From NCBI GenBank assembly GCA_043763625.1, contig JAYULL010000124.1:41456-105455 (forward strand): DNA of 64,000 bases, written 5' to 3'. This stretch comes from Rubrolithibacter sp043763625. Its GTDB lineage: Bacteria; Bacteroidota; Bacteroidia; Sphingobacteriales; Sphingobacteriaceae. Both the position numbers and the translations under genes were made by a program. The notes beneath the pieces are model-generated. The model was not told the origin of the DNA. It worked only from the letters and a program-made list of their open reading frames with translations, and did not search any database. Positions 43,063 to 52,540 of the stretch are shown here, one piece after another. The first letter of the stretch is position 1. Each line of letters begins with the position of its first letter.

Positions 43063-45171
43063 ATGAGAAAATTATTACTTCTTATACTTATAGCTGTTCT
43101 TGCAACTGCTTCTTGCAAGAAAGAACCGGGGAAGGCTCCGGAGGATCCTGCCGGCAAGTTGGCACCTGATAACTTTACATATGCCACCACGAAAACGGTT
43201 AATATCAGTATCAGGTTACTTACAAATGATGATCAACCAATTGCCGGGGTTTTGGTGAATGTTACGGAACCTAATAAAAAAGATTCAACAACTTCTTTAT
43301 TTAAAGCCATATCAAATGCAGGCGGGTATATAACAGGTTCGGTGACTGTGCCCTCGTATTTAGATACAATCGTGATCTCTCCAAATTATATCGGCTTACA
43401 GAATAACGTTAGGGCTCTTATTAAGAGTGCATCAATGACAGCAGTTATTGGTGGTAAGACCGGCTTTAGCGGGGACATCGTAGCAGTAACTTCCGGAATT
43501 ACAAAAACAATGTTCGGGCGATATGCTAAAATTTCAACTACGCTTGACGGCACCGACTATGTATATCCGAATGGAGGAGACGACCAAACAGCAGTTTTCC
43601 AACCACTAGGGAAGCCGAAATATTTGGAAGCTGTACAAGATAATATTAGCGCCTCATTGTTACATTTCATTAACTCTTCGGTTCCTGAAGGTTCTTCGGT
43701 TCCGTCAAAACATCCTGAATATTTATCTGCAAGTGCCGTATCCACCCTAAATATTACCAAAACATCTGATGTTTACGTAACTTATGTTTACGAGGGTGCA
43801 TCTTATAAAAACACAATTGCTTACTACTATTATCCAACCAATAATCCTCCAACAAAACGTAAGGACATAAAAAAAGTGTTTTGGGTTTTCCCTAATGCTT
43901 CCGAAACTAATGCAGGAGGCGCCTTAACTTCCGGTGACAAAGTAAAGTTGAAAGGCGATCAGAACGACGGTAAGTTTTCTGCAGGAATGTCGGTAGGATT
44001 TATGATTGTACAAAATGGGTGGGTTCAATCAGGAAGCAATACTTATACCGTTGACCCGAGCAAGCAGAAATTTTACGCAAACTCCAATCTTAACCCTGAG
44101 TCAAACAGCTCGCTTACTAAACATTCCGTTCTATTATACAGTCCCGACCATAATGTTTATGTAGTAGGATTTGAGGATCTGAATCGTGAAACACCTTCTG
44201 CGAACGAAGGTAAGCTAACCGCAGATAACGACTATAACGACTTGGTAGTTTACGCAACCGTGGCAACTCCGGGTGCAATTAGTAATAGTGGAATTTCTAC
44301 AATTGATAAAGGCCTTGATACAGATGGCGACGGTTTAACGTTCGGAGATGGGTTCCCCAACGATCCTAAACGTGCTTATTCTCTTGCAACTGCAGTAAAT
44401 ACTGTAGCATTTGAAGATAAATGGCCGGAAAAAGGTGATTACGATATGAACGATCTCGTTGTAAATTACAGCTACCAATACAGCCTCAACGTGCAAAATC
44501 AAGTTGTGGATGTAACGGGCACATACACTCCCACAGCGGTAGGTGCATCTTTTGCAAACGGATTTGGCGTTCAATTTCCATTCTTAGCCTCTAAAGTTAA
44601 AACCGTAACCGGTCAAAAAGCTCTGGGCAATTTTATTCAAAAAGTAGCAAGCGGTGTTGAGGCCGGGCAAACAAAGGCAGTTATTATACCTTTCGATAAT
44701 TCGAAAGCGTTGCTAAGTAATCCTGACGGTTCGTACTTTGTTAATACAAATCCTACTAAAGAAAAAGTTTCGGTTGCCTCAGCAGTAGTGTATATCGAGT
44801 TCAACAATGCGCTTGAGCAATCCGAAGTAGGGATAAGTCCTTATAATCCGTTTCTTATCATTAATGGAGTTCGAGGTAAAGAAGTTCACTTGCCGGGTTA
44901 TTCGGCAACCGATAGGGCAGATAAAAGTCTGTTTAAAACTTTCGACGATACTTCTGATCCGTCTAAAAATCGATACTATCAATCAGCAGACAATGCCCCT
45001 TGGGCAATTAATATTGCAACTCCTTTCGTTTACCCGAAAGAAGAAAGCAATATCAGCTCGGCATACCCCCATTTTCTGGAATGGGCAGCTTCAGGAGGAA
45101 GTTTGTACAACGATTGGTATAGTAACTCAGGCAGCGGTTATAGAAACAATCAGTACATATACAGTAGATAA
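43063..45171 (+). CDS. LruC-domain lipoprotein (DUF4842)
   Basis: The 702-residue protein has a lipoprotein signal (lipobox TASC, about C18), a short Pro-rich linker and an N-terminal carboxypeptidase-regulatory-like beta domain (NISIRLLTNDDQPIAGVLVNV). The central part includes a DUF4114-like DNDYNDLVVYATV block with acidic metal-binding residues. The C-terminal LruC/DUF4842 domain starts near 405 with DTDGDGLTFGDGFP, an EF-hand-like calcium loop, and GDYDMNDLVVNYSY. It should be surface-exposed or outer-membrane-anchored. The extreme C-terminus recurs 1.7 kb downstream as a remnant. Confidence 0.9.
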   Translation: MRKLLLLILIAVLATASCKKEPGKAPEDPAGKLAPDNFTYATTKTVNISIRLLTNDDQPIAGVLVNVTEPNKKDSTTSLFKAISNAGGYITGSVTVPSYLDTIVISPNYIGLQNNVRALIKSASMTAVIGGKTGFSGDIVAVTSGITKTMFGRYAKISTTLDGTDYVYPNGGDDQTAVFQPLGKPKYLEAVQDNISASLLHFINSSVPEGSSVPSKHPEYLSASAVSTLNITKTSDVYVTYVYEGASYKNTIAYYYYPTNNPPTKRKDIKKVFWVFPNASETNAGGALTSGDKVKLKGDQNDGKFSAGMSVGFMIVQNGWVQSGSNTYTVDPSKQKFYANSNLNPESNSSLTKHSVLLYSPDHNVYVVGFEDLNRETPSANEGKLTADNDYNDLVVYATVATPGAISNSGISTIDKGLDTDGDGLTFGDGFPNDPKRAYSLATAVNTVAFEDKWPEKGDYDMNDLVVNYSYQYSLNVQNQVVDVTGTYTPTAVGASFANGFGVQFPFLASKVKTVTGQKALGNFIQKVASGVEAGQTKAVIIPFDNSKALLSNPDGSYFVNTNPTKEKVSVASAVVYIEFNNALEQSEVGISPYNPFLIINGVRGKEVHLPGYSATDRADKSLFKTFDDTSDPSKNRYYQSADNAPWAINIATPFVYPKEESNISSAYPHFLEWAASGGSLYNDWYSNSGSGYRNNQYIYSR

Positions 45172-45192
45172 AAATTAGTTGTTAAGTTTTAG

Positions 45193-45225
45193 AGGCTGTC
45201 TCAGAAGTGTGCAGCCTTTTTTTTT
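45193..45225 (+). terminator. Intrinsic terminator after the LruC gene
   Basis: AGGCTG (45193-45198) pairs with CAGCCT (45212-45217), followed by nine T residues. It overlaps the first codons of an upstream-extended reading of the next gene, which argues for that gene starting later, at 45273. Confidence 0.8.
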
Positions 45226-45272
45226 ACAAAGAAAATAATAGAAACATAAATTTCGATTCTCCTGTAAACGTC

Positions 45273-46709
45273 ATGCTGCCATCTCTCTTAACTCAAGGAA
45301 TATCAAAAAAAGATTACACAAAAGACAGCTTAAGCTTATTTTGTTCACTCTGGGCCACCGCCTCAATATTTCATTTGGTGGCCTTTTCAGATATTTTCAT
45401 ATTTAGTCCTTTCGCCTGGGGTACCGGTATCTGCAGCGTGCTGCTGCTATTAAGACCCAACAACTTGCTATTCTTTGCACTACTACTTATTACAAGCATA
45501 ATCAAAACTTTTTTATGGCTTCCATATGGGCCTAATCATTTACTATTCGAAATGTTTTTAAACATTGGTATTCTAAGTGCCCTTATCAAAGCCGGAGTTG
45601 CAAACAACCTTTTAACAATAAACCCGGAGCAAAGGAAAAGTGTATATGAAGTATTTGTACCTTTTGTAAGGGTGGAAGTAATCATCCTCTACTTGTTTGC
45701 AGGAATTCACAAACTTAATTCTGATTTCCTAAATCCCGGTATTAGTTGTGCCACTTTTATGCTAAACGGAATCCGCGATAATGTTTGGCCCATTATTTCC
45801 ATCAATAGCTTTTCGGAGTATGCTTCAATCTATGGAACCGTATTTGTTGAATTCTTGATTCCAATATTGCTGTTTATAAGAAGAACACGGACAATAGGAC
45901 TTACAGTTGGCTTAATATTTCATTACATCCTTTCGATATATCCACATCAGGGGCTGTTTAGCTTTTCAATATTAATTTTTGCCATCTATTCCACGTTCTT
46001 ATCAGAAGAAACTGTTCAACGGCTCTATTTCTGCTTGAAAGCATTGAAGCACCGCGACGTGAGCTATTTAAAGGTATTCATCCCGATTACACTCATTTGG
46101 ACTTTCATCGCTACGGCTGCAATTTATTCACACCACTTTTCATTGCCTATCAAGTACCTCGGTTTTGGAGCGTGGTATTACACCGGAGGTATACTAATAT
46201 CTTTTTATTTAACTACCCTTATAAAAGAACGTTTAATTCATAAAAAGAATTTTTCTGCTGTAAAATGTCCCGTTTTAATGCTATTGATCCTTCTTATTAC
46301 TTTTAATGGGATTTGTCCCTACATCGGATTGAAGACAGAAACTTCATTCTCAATGTTCAGCAATTTAAGAACAGAAGGTAGCAAAACAAACCATTTTTTT
46401 ATACCTACAAAGTATCATCTTACCAACTGGCAAGAAGATTTGGTGGAAATCGAAGATAGCAATTTACCCGTGCTACAGAAATACAAACAAGGAAATAACT
46501 TGATAACTTTTATTGAGTTCAGAAGGATAGTAAGTAATGCAAAAGGAGATATTTACGTGAAGTACCTGCGAAAAGGGAAAAAACAATTGTTAATAGTTCG
46601 CAATGGAATAAGTAACCAACTTGAGGCAACGGAACAACTACCCTTCTTAATAAAGAAATTTGTTCGTTTTAGACCCATCGATAAAGGGTTATGCTTGTGT
46701 AAACATTAA
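45273..46709 (+). CDS. HTTM-like multi-pass membrane protein
   Basis: From the ATG at 45273 the protein has 478 residues. An earlier possible start would begin inside the LruC terminator. It has about ten hydrophobic helices in the first 370 residues, with the order and motif pattern of HTTM (horizontally transferred transmembrane, vitamin-K-carboxylase-like) proteins: VRVEVIILYLFAGIHKLN, then FVEFLIPILLF and IFHYILSIYPHQGLFSFS. A soluble C-terminal domain of about 105 residues follows. HTTM-type membership is inferred from pattern only. It lies between a LruC gene and the remnant of another, and its composition looks more AT-rich than theirs. Confidence 0.75.
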   Translation: MLPSLLTQGISKKDYTKDSLSLFCSLWATASIFHLVAFSDIFIFSPFAWGTGICSVLLLLRPNNLLFFALLLITSIIKTFLWLPYGPNHLLFEMFLNIGILSALIKAGVANNLLTINPEQRKSVYEVFVPFVRVEVIILYLFAGIHKLNSDFLNPGISCATFMLNGIRDNVWPIISINSFSEYASIYGTVFVEFLIPILLFIRRTRTIGLTVGLIFHYILSIYPHQGLFSFSILIFAIYSTFLSEETVQRLYFCLKALKHRDVSYLKVFIPITLIWTFIATAAIYSHHFSLPIKYLGFGAWYYTGGILISFYLTTLIKERLIHKKNFSAVKCPVLMLLILLITFNGICPYIGLKTETSFSMFSNLRTEGSKTNHFFIPTKYHLTNWQEDLVEIEDSNLPVLQKYKQGNNLITFIEFRRIVSNAKGDIYVKYLRKGKKQLLIVRNGISNQLEATEQLPFLIKKFVRFRPIDKGLCLCKH

Positions 46710-46820
46710 AATCGATTACCCTGAAAATGCTCCATCTTTCAACTAAAGTCGCAGAAGTATTTGCTCTGTTAAATTCGAGACAGCTAGTAATCATAACTTT
46801 CTTTGATTTGAATTAAAAAA

Positions 46821-46916
46821 GTTGTCTTCGGCTTCTTCAGGAGGCAGCCTATATAAAGATTGGTACAGTAACTCGGGCGACGGCTACAGAAACAATCAGT
46901 ATATCTATAGTAAATA
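46821..46916 (+). pseudogene. 3' remnant of a second LruC gene
   Basis: These 32 codons end with SGGSLYKDWYSNSGDGYRN and NQYIYSK followed by TAA, nearly identical to the last residues of the LruC protein ending at 45171. Nucleotide identity is high, mostly third-position changes, and weak similarity continues for about 30 bp past both stops. The rest of the second gene is gone. This points to an old tandem duplication followed by deletion or replacement by the HTTM-like gene. Confidence 0.85.
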
Positions 46917-46940
46917 AATAAGTTGTGTAAAGTTTAACCG

Positions 46941-46970
46941 CCTCTCGAAATCCGGGAGGGGGTTTTGTTT
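46941..46970 (+). terminator. Terminator-like hairpin after the LruC remnant
   Basis: CCTCTCG (46941-46947) pairs with CGGGAGG (46953-46959), including one T-G pair, followed by GGGTTTTGTTTT. It sits where the terminator of the intact LruC gene lies relative to its stop. Confidence 0.6.
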
Positions 46971-47315
46971 TGCGGCTTTTGTACTACATTCCCAAAACTT
47001 ATTAACCCTCATACATTCATTGTCGGGGGTCAAGGCGTTTTTATTCAAGCATTTTACCTTCCCTATTTAGCTAGAGATGACAAAGTAGCACGTAAAACCC
47101 GGAAGTGAATTCAGCTCTCCCGATAACTCAGTTAAAATAAATGCAAGAAATTGCAAATAAAATTACATTATTTACACTATTTTACTAAAAATAGTATGAT
47201 ATTTTAATAATTCTGCCTAAATTAGCAGTAGTATTTACAATAAAGCAATAAAATAAAGATGATTCATACAAAAAGAACCGATTTTCATAAAAGCCCTAAA
47301 AACGAAATCAATTCT
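46971..47315. other. 345-bp non-coding stretch upstream of the GNAT gene
   Basis: The stretch is AT-rich, especially 47150-47258, and should contain the GNAT promoter; no box fully matching TAnnTTTG was found. An open frame from ATG 47259 joins the GNAT frame and could extend that protein by 19 residues. Confidence 0.5.
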
Positions 47316-47771
47316 ATGGTTAGAATTGAGCGAACTACTGCCCAAAACATGAGTTTCAAAAATTTGGTTCAAGAACTCGACAGCAACTTGTGGGCGATGT
47401 ACAATAATAAGGGCTACAAATTCGACGTAGACATAAATGTAGAACATATCGAAACAGTTGTTTTAGCATCAATAGAAAGCATAACCGTTGGAGGAGGTTG
47501 TTTTAAAGTGCTGAGTGATAAAACTGTAGAGGTAAAAAGAATGTTTGTAAACCCCTACTTTCGAGGACTAGGAGTTGCGTCGAGTATTTTAGAGGAGCTA
47601 ATAACATGGGCCAAGGAACTGAATTATTCAACAGTAGTTTTGGAAACCGGTATTCAACAAAAAGATGCAGTAAGCTTGTATGAAAAACACGGCTTTTCGG
47701 TAATCTCTAATTTCGGGGTGTATATAGGAATACCGGAAAGTATCTGTATGGGTAGAAGTATTGCTCTTTAA
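47316..47771 (+). CDS. GNAT family N-acetyltransferase
   Basis: From the ATG at 47316 the protein has 151 residues beginning MVRIERTTAQN, like related family members; ATG 47259 would add 19 residues. The acetyl-CoA motif A is clear: VEVKRMFVNPYFRGLGVAS near 82-100, followed by ILEELITWAKELNYSTVVLETG and SLYEKHGFSVISNFG. It should acetylate an unknown small molecule or protein N-terminus in the cytoplasm. It is transcribed alone and convergent with psd. Confidence 0.92.
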   Translation: MVRIERTTAQNMSFKNLVQELDSNLWAMYNNKGYKFDVDINVEHIETVVLASIESITVGGGCFKVLSDKTVEVKRMFVNPYFRGLGVASSILEELITWAKELNYSTVVLETGIQQKDAVSLYEKHGFSVISNFGVYIGIPESICMGRSIAL

Positions 47772-47851
47772 GCTTTTACCAGCCCGTCCGTTTGCGGAAT
47801 TTAAGTTACCCGTGAACGAGTAAGGATAGTTAGAACGTTACAACCACTTCT

Positions 47852-48514
47852 TTAAGCTCTCAAATCTGCCAGCACAGTTATTCCGCCTTTAACCTGTTGG
47901 CCTAGGTTTACTTTAACCGGGGTACCCACCGGTAAAAACACGTCAACCCGCGATCCGAATTTAATGAAGCCGAACTGCTCGCCTTGCTGCACTTTGTCGC
48001 CTTCTTTTACATACCAAACTATTCGACGGGCTAAAGCACCTGCAATTTGCCGGAACAGAACGGGTATACCGATATTGCTTTCTACTACAACTGTAGTTCG
48101 TTCGTTATCAGTAGATGATTTCGGATTCCAAGCTACGAGGTATTTTCCGGGATGATATTTGAAATGTTTTACTACACCCGACACCGGATTACGATTAACG
48201 TGCACATTAACCGGCGACATGAAAATAGAAACCTGAAGCCTTTTATCTTTAAAATATTCATTTTCGGTTGCTTCTTCAATTACTACAACCTTACCGTCGG
48301 CAGGGCAAATTACATGTTGTTCATGTTGCGAAATCGTAATCCGGGGATTGCGGAAAAATTGGAGAATAATAATAAACAGCGCAAAAGACAGGATATAAAC
48401 AGCCCATTTAAAACCGGCATTATCCGGGAAGTAATAATGAGCGAGGGCATTGGCGATAAATATTACGAGAACGCATAACGCGATAGAAGTATAACCTTCT
48501 TTATGGATAGTCAT
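47852..48514 (-). CDS. psd: Phosphatidylserine decarboxylase family protein
   Basis: The 220-residue protein (start ATG 48514; an upstream TTG at 48523 is less likely) makes phosphatidylethanolamine from phosphatidylserine at the inner membrane. It has two N-terminal membrane segments (about 8-45), the VICPADGKVVVIEE block, the His-rich SPVNVHVNRNPVSG region near 110, and the self-cleavage site GS in KFGSRVDVFLP near 190. The length suits the short proteobacterial/archaeal type. It ends the operon GT51-hpt-psd, 54 bp after hpt. Confidence 0.93.
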   Translation of the reverse strand: MTIHKEGYTSIALCVLVIFIANALAHYYFPDNAGFKWAVYILSFALFIIILQFFRNPRITISQHEQHVICPADGKVVVIEEATENEYFKDKRLQVSIFMSPVNVHVNRNPVSGVVKHFKYHPGKYLVAWNPKSSTDNERTTVVVESNIGIPVLFRQIAGALARRIVWYVKEGDKVQQGEQFGFIKFGSRVDVFLPVGTPVKVNLGQQVKGGITVLADLRA

Positions 48515-48568
48515 ATCAAACAATTGAGGCAGTAAAGTTGCTAAAAAAATATTAGGTCGAGGCCTACT

Positions 48569-49108
48569 TTACTTTAGCAATCGGTAAATATCTTTTAGAT
48601 TTCTGCCAAGGCTTTTATAATCTAAACCGTAGCCCACCACAAACTCATTCGGTATTTCGAAACCGATATACGCTAAAAACGGTATTTCTAATTTTACGGC
48701 TTGCGGCTTGTAAAGCAAAGTACAAACTGAAACGGATGCGGGTTGATGTTTTGCTACAGATTCTAAAATTCTATTAAGCGTTAGGCCGGTATCCACAATA
48801 TCTTCAACCACTACAACATCTCGCCCATTCAAATCAATATCCAAACCGATAATACTATTCACTTCACCTGAACTTGCCTCACCTGCATAGGATGCTACTT
48901 TTATAAATGTTGTTTCGGATGCAATATTAATTTCTTTCATTAAATCAGCCAAAAACATGAAACTGCCGTTAAGCACCCCGATAAAAACGGGGGTTTTTGC
49001 TTCGTAATCTACATTCAATTGAATCCCCAAAAAGCGGGTACGCTTTTTTATTTGGTCGTATTCCAGCAGTATTTCAAACTCCTTATCGTCAATTTCGACT
49101 CTGTTCAT
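48569..49108 (-). CDS. hpt: Hypoxanthine phosphoribosyltransferase
   Basis: Hpt salvages hypoxanthine and guanine to IMP and GMP using PRPP. The 179-residue protein starts at ATG 49108 (MNRVEIDDKEFEIL), inside a longer open frame that would overlap the upstream gene. It has the flexible-loop region SYAGEASSGEV, the PRPP motif VVVVEDIVDTGLTL near 105-118, the KPQAVK block, and FEIPNEFVVGYGLDYKS. It lies 22 bp after the GT51 gene and 54 bp before psd. Confidence 0.95.
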   Translation of the reverse strand: MNRVEIDDKEFEILLEYDQIKKRTRFLGIQLNVDYEAKTPVFIGVLNGSFMFLADLMKEINIASETTFIKVASYAGEASSGEVNSIIGLDIDLNGRDVVVVEDIVDTGLTLNRILESVAKHQPASVSVCTLLYKPQAVKLEIPFLAYIGFEIPNEFVVGYGLDYKSLGRNLKDIYRLLK

Positions 49109-49130
49109 TGTTAATAAAATTAATCCGCCC

Positions 49131-51296
49131 TTAAAATACACCCAAAAGACCGCCGTTCTCTTTTCTCCTACGTCGGCGTTCTTCGCGACGTTGTTTTCGC
49201 TTGTCGTCCGGACTGATAAGCGAATCCCTTTTCTCGCTTTGTTTTTCCAAGTCGCGTATATGTATAGTGTCCGGCTTCTTTCCTCCTCCAAAAATTCGTT
49301 CTAAAAGTGTCCGGGTGTCTTCTTCCGATTCGTCTCCGCCTAAAGAATCCAGTACCAAAGTATCCGGTTCAGGCATTGCCGTTCTTAAACTTGGTTTTAA
49401 TCGCACGGTATAAAAACCGTAAGCGTTTGAATCTCGTTCTGCCCATCCCCGCCGTGCCATTAAATTTCCGATGAGCCTGAAGTACCCGCGAACTCCGGTC
49501 CGCAAACTGCCGTCGCCGTTAAAAAAGTTTAATCCTTGTTTAGGCATGGGTACAATTCTCGCCAAGAATAAGCTTTCGCCTAAGTCCAGTTGGGAAGGAT
49601 GTTTGTCGAAATAAAAACGTGCCGCCTCTCCTATGCCGTAAACGTTTCTTCCCCACTCAATTAAGTTCAGATAAACTTCAAACATACGCTCCTTCGTAGA
49701 AAGCCGGTTTTTTTCGATCAACCAAACAATTAAAGTTTCTTCAATCTTACGAGCCAAAGTTTTTTGACGATTTAAGAACACGTTCTTTACCAACTGCATA
49801 GAAATTGTACTGCCGCCGCGTTTAAATGCTTTTTCTTTATAATTTGTTGCTATAGATTTTCTTATCGATTCTTCTACAAAACCGTTATGACGATAAAAAG
49901 ACGGATCCTCGGCAGTTAAAACCGCATATTTTAGCACCGACGATACCTCATCAAGCGGAGTATAATCCGGATTAGCAGGACCAACCTTTATGGCCCGCAT
50001 CGGCTTTCCAAATTCGTAAGGCGTATAAACAAACCCGGCATTTATTTTTTGCAAGTTTGTTTTCCCCCAAGACACAATCTTAAAATTCCTTTTATCAAGT
50101 CTCGAATCGAACCGAACCGCGTCCGGACTTGCGGTGTTAAGAAAGAAGTTCAAACTGTACTTTACCTTGCCCCGAACTTTCATCCCTTCTAAAGATTCAA
50201 ACATACCTTGAGGGAACGAATTAAAAACCTGCATAGCATCCATCTCTTCTGTCCTGATTTTTAATTCATAGGCTTTAGTAGGATACAAAGTATATTTAAC
50301 GAAAGGCTTAGCCCGAATATCCTTGATCCGGATTAAGGAAGAACTATCTATTGAAACATAGTTTTCGCCGATAAAAATATTAGCATCTAACGAACCTTCC
50401 CGAACCATTATGTTATTTGCAGCAAGTTTGGGATGATTAATTAAAATGTTTTTTACGGAAAAGGATCCTAAAATTTTCAGTTGTTCGCCGGATTTATTTA
50501 CATCGTTCAGTCGCGCGTGAGCAGTGTCGAAATTTAATTTCAGGCCAAACTTTTTCTCAACAAAAGCCAGCTCGACTTTTTTGTGTTCGGCATATAACTC
50601 TATATCTAAATGTTCATCTCCCGGTTCTACCAGTCCGTCTATATGCCAAACTGATTCCCTGTTATTTACGGTAATCGTGGATTTTAGATTGCCGTTATCG
50701 ATTGCAGCTGAATTAACCAGAAATCGTAAAGAATCTTTAGTATCGGTAAAGGTTAAGCTGAAATTCTTCATGCTCATATCCTCAGGAATTTTATTTAAAA
50801 GTTTACTTAGTATGTTATCAGCGAGCTCAGCCAGGTTGCTACGCTTTTGGTCGTCTGCCGGCTCACTCGTTTTCTTCTTAAACAAGAAATCGTAATTTCC
50901 ACCGGAACTCCGTTTTACTAAACTTATTTTACTGTTAAACATCTTTAATCCCGCAAGATTAATATTCCCAACCAACAGGGGAAGTAGTTTTACACTTACA
51001 CTTAGCTCAGAAATCGAAGCCAAGCTGTCTCGATCTTTAGGCACTATCGTAACGTTTTTTAAGTTCACCGTCCTTATTCCCTCAAATCTTGCTTCGCCTA
51101 TTTTAACATCCAAGTCATACTCATTTTTTGCTTGGTTTACAGCCTTGGCTATTGCAACCTTTAATAAGGCTTCGCGCTTGTTGTAGGCGATAATGCCTGC
51201 AATAAGGGCTAATAGAGTGAGCACGAGAAGAGTAATTCCGGCATATTTTAAGTACTCGGACGTAATTATTATTCGCTTTTTAGGATCGTTCTTCAT
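49131..51296 (-). CDS. Peptidoglycan glycosyltransferase (GT51) with AsmA-like N-terminal region, no transpeptidase
   Basis: The 721-residue protein has one N-terminal membrane helix (about 13-37) and then about 370 residues of beta-rich repeats reminiscent of AsmA/TamB-type envelope proteins. A GT51 transglycosylase domain follows from about 450: AEDPSFYRHNGFVEES with the catalytic Glu, KRGGSTISMQLVKN, and LIEWGRNVYGIGEAA. No penicillin-binding SxxK motif follows, so it polymerises glycan strands only. The C-terminal 90 residues are Ser/Arg/Lys-rich. It is first in the operon with hpt and psd. Confidence 0.88.
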   Translation of the reverse strand: MKNDPKKRIIITSEYLKYAGITLLVLTLLALIAGIIAYNKREALLKVAIAKAVNQAKNEYDLDVKIGEARFEGIRTVNLKNVTIVPKDRDSLASISELSVSVKLLPLLVGNINLAGLKMFNSKISLVKRSSGGNYDFLFKKKTSEPADDQKRSNLAELADNILSKLLNKIPEDMSMKNFSLTFTDTKDSLRFLVNSAAIDNGNLKSTITVNNRESVWHIDGLVEPGDEHLDIELYAEHKKVELAFVEKKFGLKLNFDTAHARLNDVNKSGEQLKILGSFSVKNILINHPKLAANNIMVREGSLDANIFIGENYVSIDSSSLIRIKDIRAKPFVKYTLYPTKAYELKIRTEEMDAMQVFNSFPQGMFESLEGMKVRGKVKYSLNFFLNTASPDAVRFDSRLDKRNFKIVSWGKTNLQKINAGFVYTPYEFGKPMRAIKVGPANPDYTPLDEVSSVLKYAVLTAEDPSFYRHNGFVEESIRKSIATNYKEKAFKRGGSTISMQLVKNVFLNRQKTLARKIEETLIVWLIEKNRLSTKERMFEVYLNLIEWGRNVYGIGEAARFYFDKHPSQLDLGESLFLARIVPMPKQGLNFFNGDGSLRTGVRGYFRLIGNLMARRGWAERDSNAYGFYTVRLKPSLRTAMPEPDTLVLDSLGGDESEEDTRTLLERIFGGGKKPDTIHIRDLEKQSEKRDSLISPDDKRKQRREERRRRRKENGGLLGVF

Positions 51297-51397
51297 TAAC
51301 TTGTTCGGCTTGAAAATTCATTTTAAACCCTTTTCTTTTTTGAATGTAAATATCCGGAAAAAGGCATAGCAAATCACAAGTTAAATGGCGGGTTTAG

Positions 51398-51405
51398 TAC
51401 TTTTG
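51398..51405 (+). promoter_or_regulatory. Candidate -7 box of mrp
   Basis: TACTTTTG fits TAnnTTTG and lies 18 bp before the ATG at 51424. It overlaps the 5' end of a longer open reading of the gene, which supports the downstream start. The -33 element is not clear. Confidence 0.5.
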
Positions 51406-51423
51406 TTTTTCAAACAGTTAAAC

Positions 51424-52491
51424 ATGATTACAAAGGAACAGGTTTTAGATGCTTTACGGAATGTAGAAGAGCCGGATTTGAAAAAGGACCTGGTTACACT
51501 CAATATGATAGAAGACATCAAGATCGAGGGTAACAACCTTAGCTTTTCGGTAATTTTAACAACGCCGGCTTGTCCCCTAAAGGCGCTTATAGAAAACGCA
51601 TGCCGAAACGCCATCGCCCATTTTATTAGTAAGAGTATTGATGTAACGGTAAACATGACTTCACGTGTTACCACTCAAAAGAATCAACCTCTACCTAATG
51701 TTCGAAACATAATTGTTGTAGCTTCAGGGAAGGGGGGAGTGGGAAAATCGACCGTTGCGGCAAACCTGGCTTTAGGCTTAAGTAAAAGCGGAGCAAAGGT
51801 GGGATTAATAGACGCCGATATTTACGGTCCCAGCATTCCTATTATGTTTGGACTTGAAGGGGCTCGACCGAAAGCCACACAAACTGCAGAAGGCAAGACA
51901 AGGATAGAACCGATAGAGAAATACGGAATAAAACTTTTATCTATCGGTTTTTTTACTGACCCTAATCAACCGATTCCTTGGCGGGGACCTATGGTTTCGA
52001 CAGCTATCAAACAATTGTTTAACGACGGCGATTGGGGCGAATTGGACTACTTGGTTGTGGATCTCCCTCCCGGCACCGGAGATATTCACATCACGCTTAC
52101 CCAAAATTACCCTGTTGCCGGTGCTGTTATCGTTACAACTCCTCAGAATGTAGCCTTATCCGATGCCCGGAAAGGAATCGGAATGTTTATGATGGAAACC
52201 ATCAATGTACCTTTGCTGGGCATTGTTGAAAACATGTCGTACTTTACTCCGGCAGAACTTCCCGACAATAAATATTACATCTTCGGAGAAAACGGCGGAA
52301 AGAAATTGGCAGAACAATATAACGTTCCGTTTTTAGGAGAAATCCCCCTAGTAAAAGGCATTAGCGATGCAGGAGATTCGGGCGAGCCGATAATTTTAAA
52401 CGAAAGCAACCCTGCGGCGTTTGCTTTTCTCGATATCGCTCAACGTGTTGCGCAACAAGTTTCCATATGCAACGCTAAAAATAAACAGTAA
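51424..52491 (+). CDS. mrp: Mrp/NBP35 family iron-sulfur carrier ATPase
   Basis: The 355-residue protein (start ATG 51424) has an N-terminal DUF59/MIP18 domain with the conserved Cys in TTPACPLKALIENACRNA (near 45-60). A deviant-Walker P-loop NTPase domain follows: ASGKGGVGKST at about 100-110, DADIYGPS, and DLPPGTGD. The usual CxxC of Mrp/ApbC after ENMSYF is replaced by TPAELPDNKYY. It should bind and transfer an Fe-S cluster with ATP hydrolysis. It precedes the NifU-type gene by 49 bp, matching a role in Fe-S assembly. Confidence 0.95.
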   Translation: MITKEQVLDALRNVEEPDLKKDLVTLNMIEDIKIEGNNLSFSVILTTPACPLKALIENACRNAIAHFISKSIDVTVNMTSRVTTQKNQPLPNVRNIIVVASGKGGVGKSTVAANLALGLSKSGAKVGLIDADIYGPSIPIMFGLEGARPKATQTAEGKTRIEPIEKYGIKLLSIGFFTDPNQPIPWRGPMVSTAIKQLFNDGDWGELDYLVVDLPPGTGDIHITLTQNYPVAGAVIVTTPQNVALSDARKGIGMFMMETINVPLLGIVENMSYFTPAELPDNKYYIFGENGGKKLAEQYNVPFLGEIPLVKGISDAGDSGEPIILNESNPAAFAFLDIAQRVAQQVSICNAKNKQ

Positions 52492-52540
52492 TTTGACCTT
52501 CAGCGAAGCGTATTATTCGTATTTTTAAAAAAATAACCCT

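Noticed and set aside
45207..45272. Upstream-extended start of the HTTM-like protein
   Set aside because: The extension lies within the LruC terminator hairpin and its T run and encodes a non-hydrophobic, Asn-rich leader unlike the rest of the protein.
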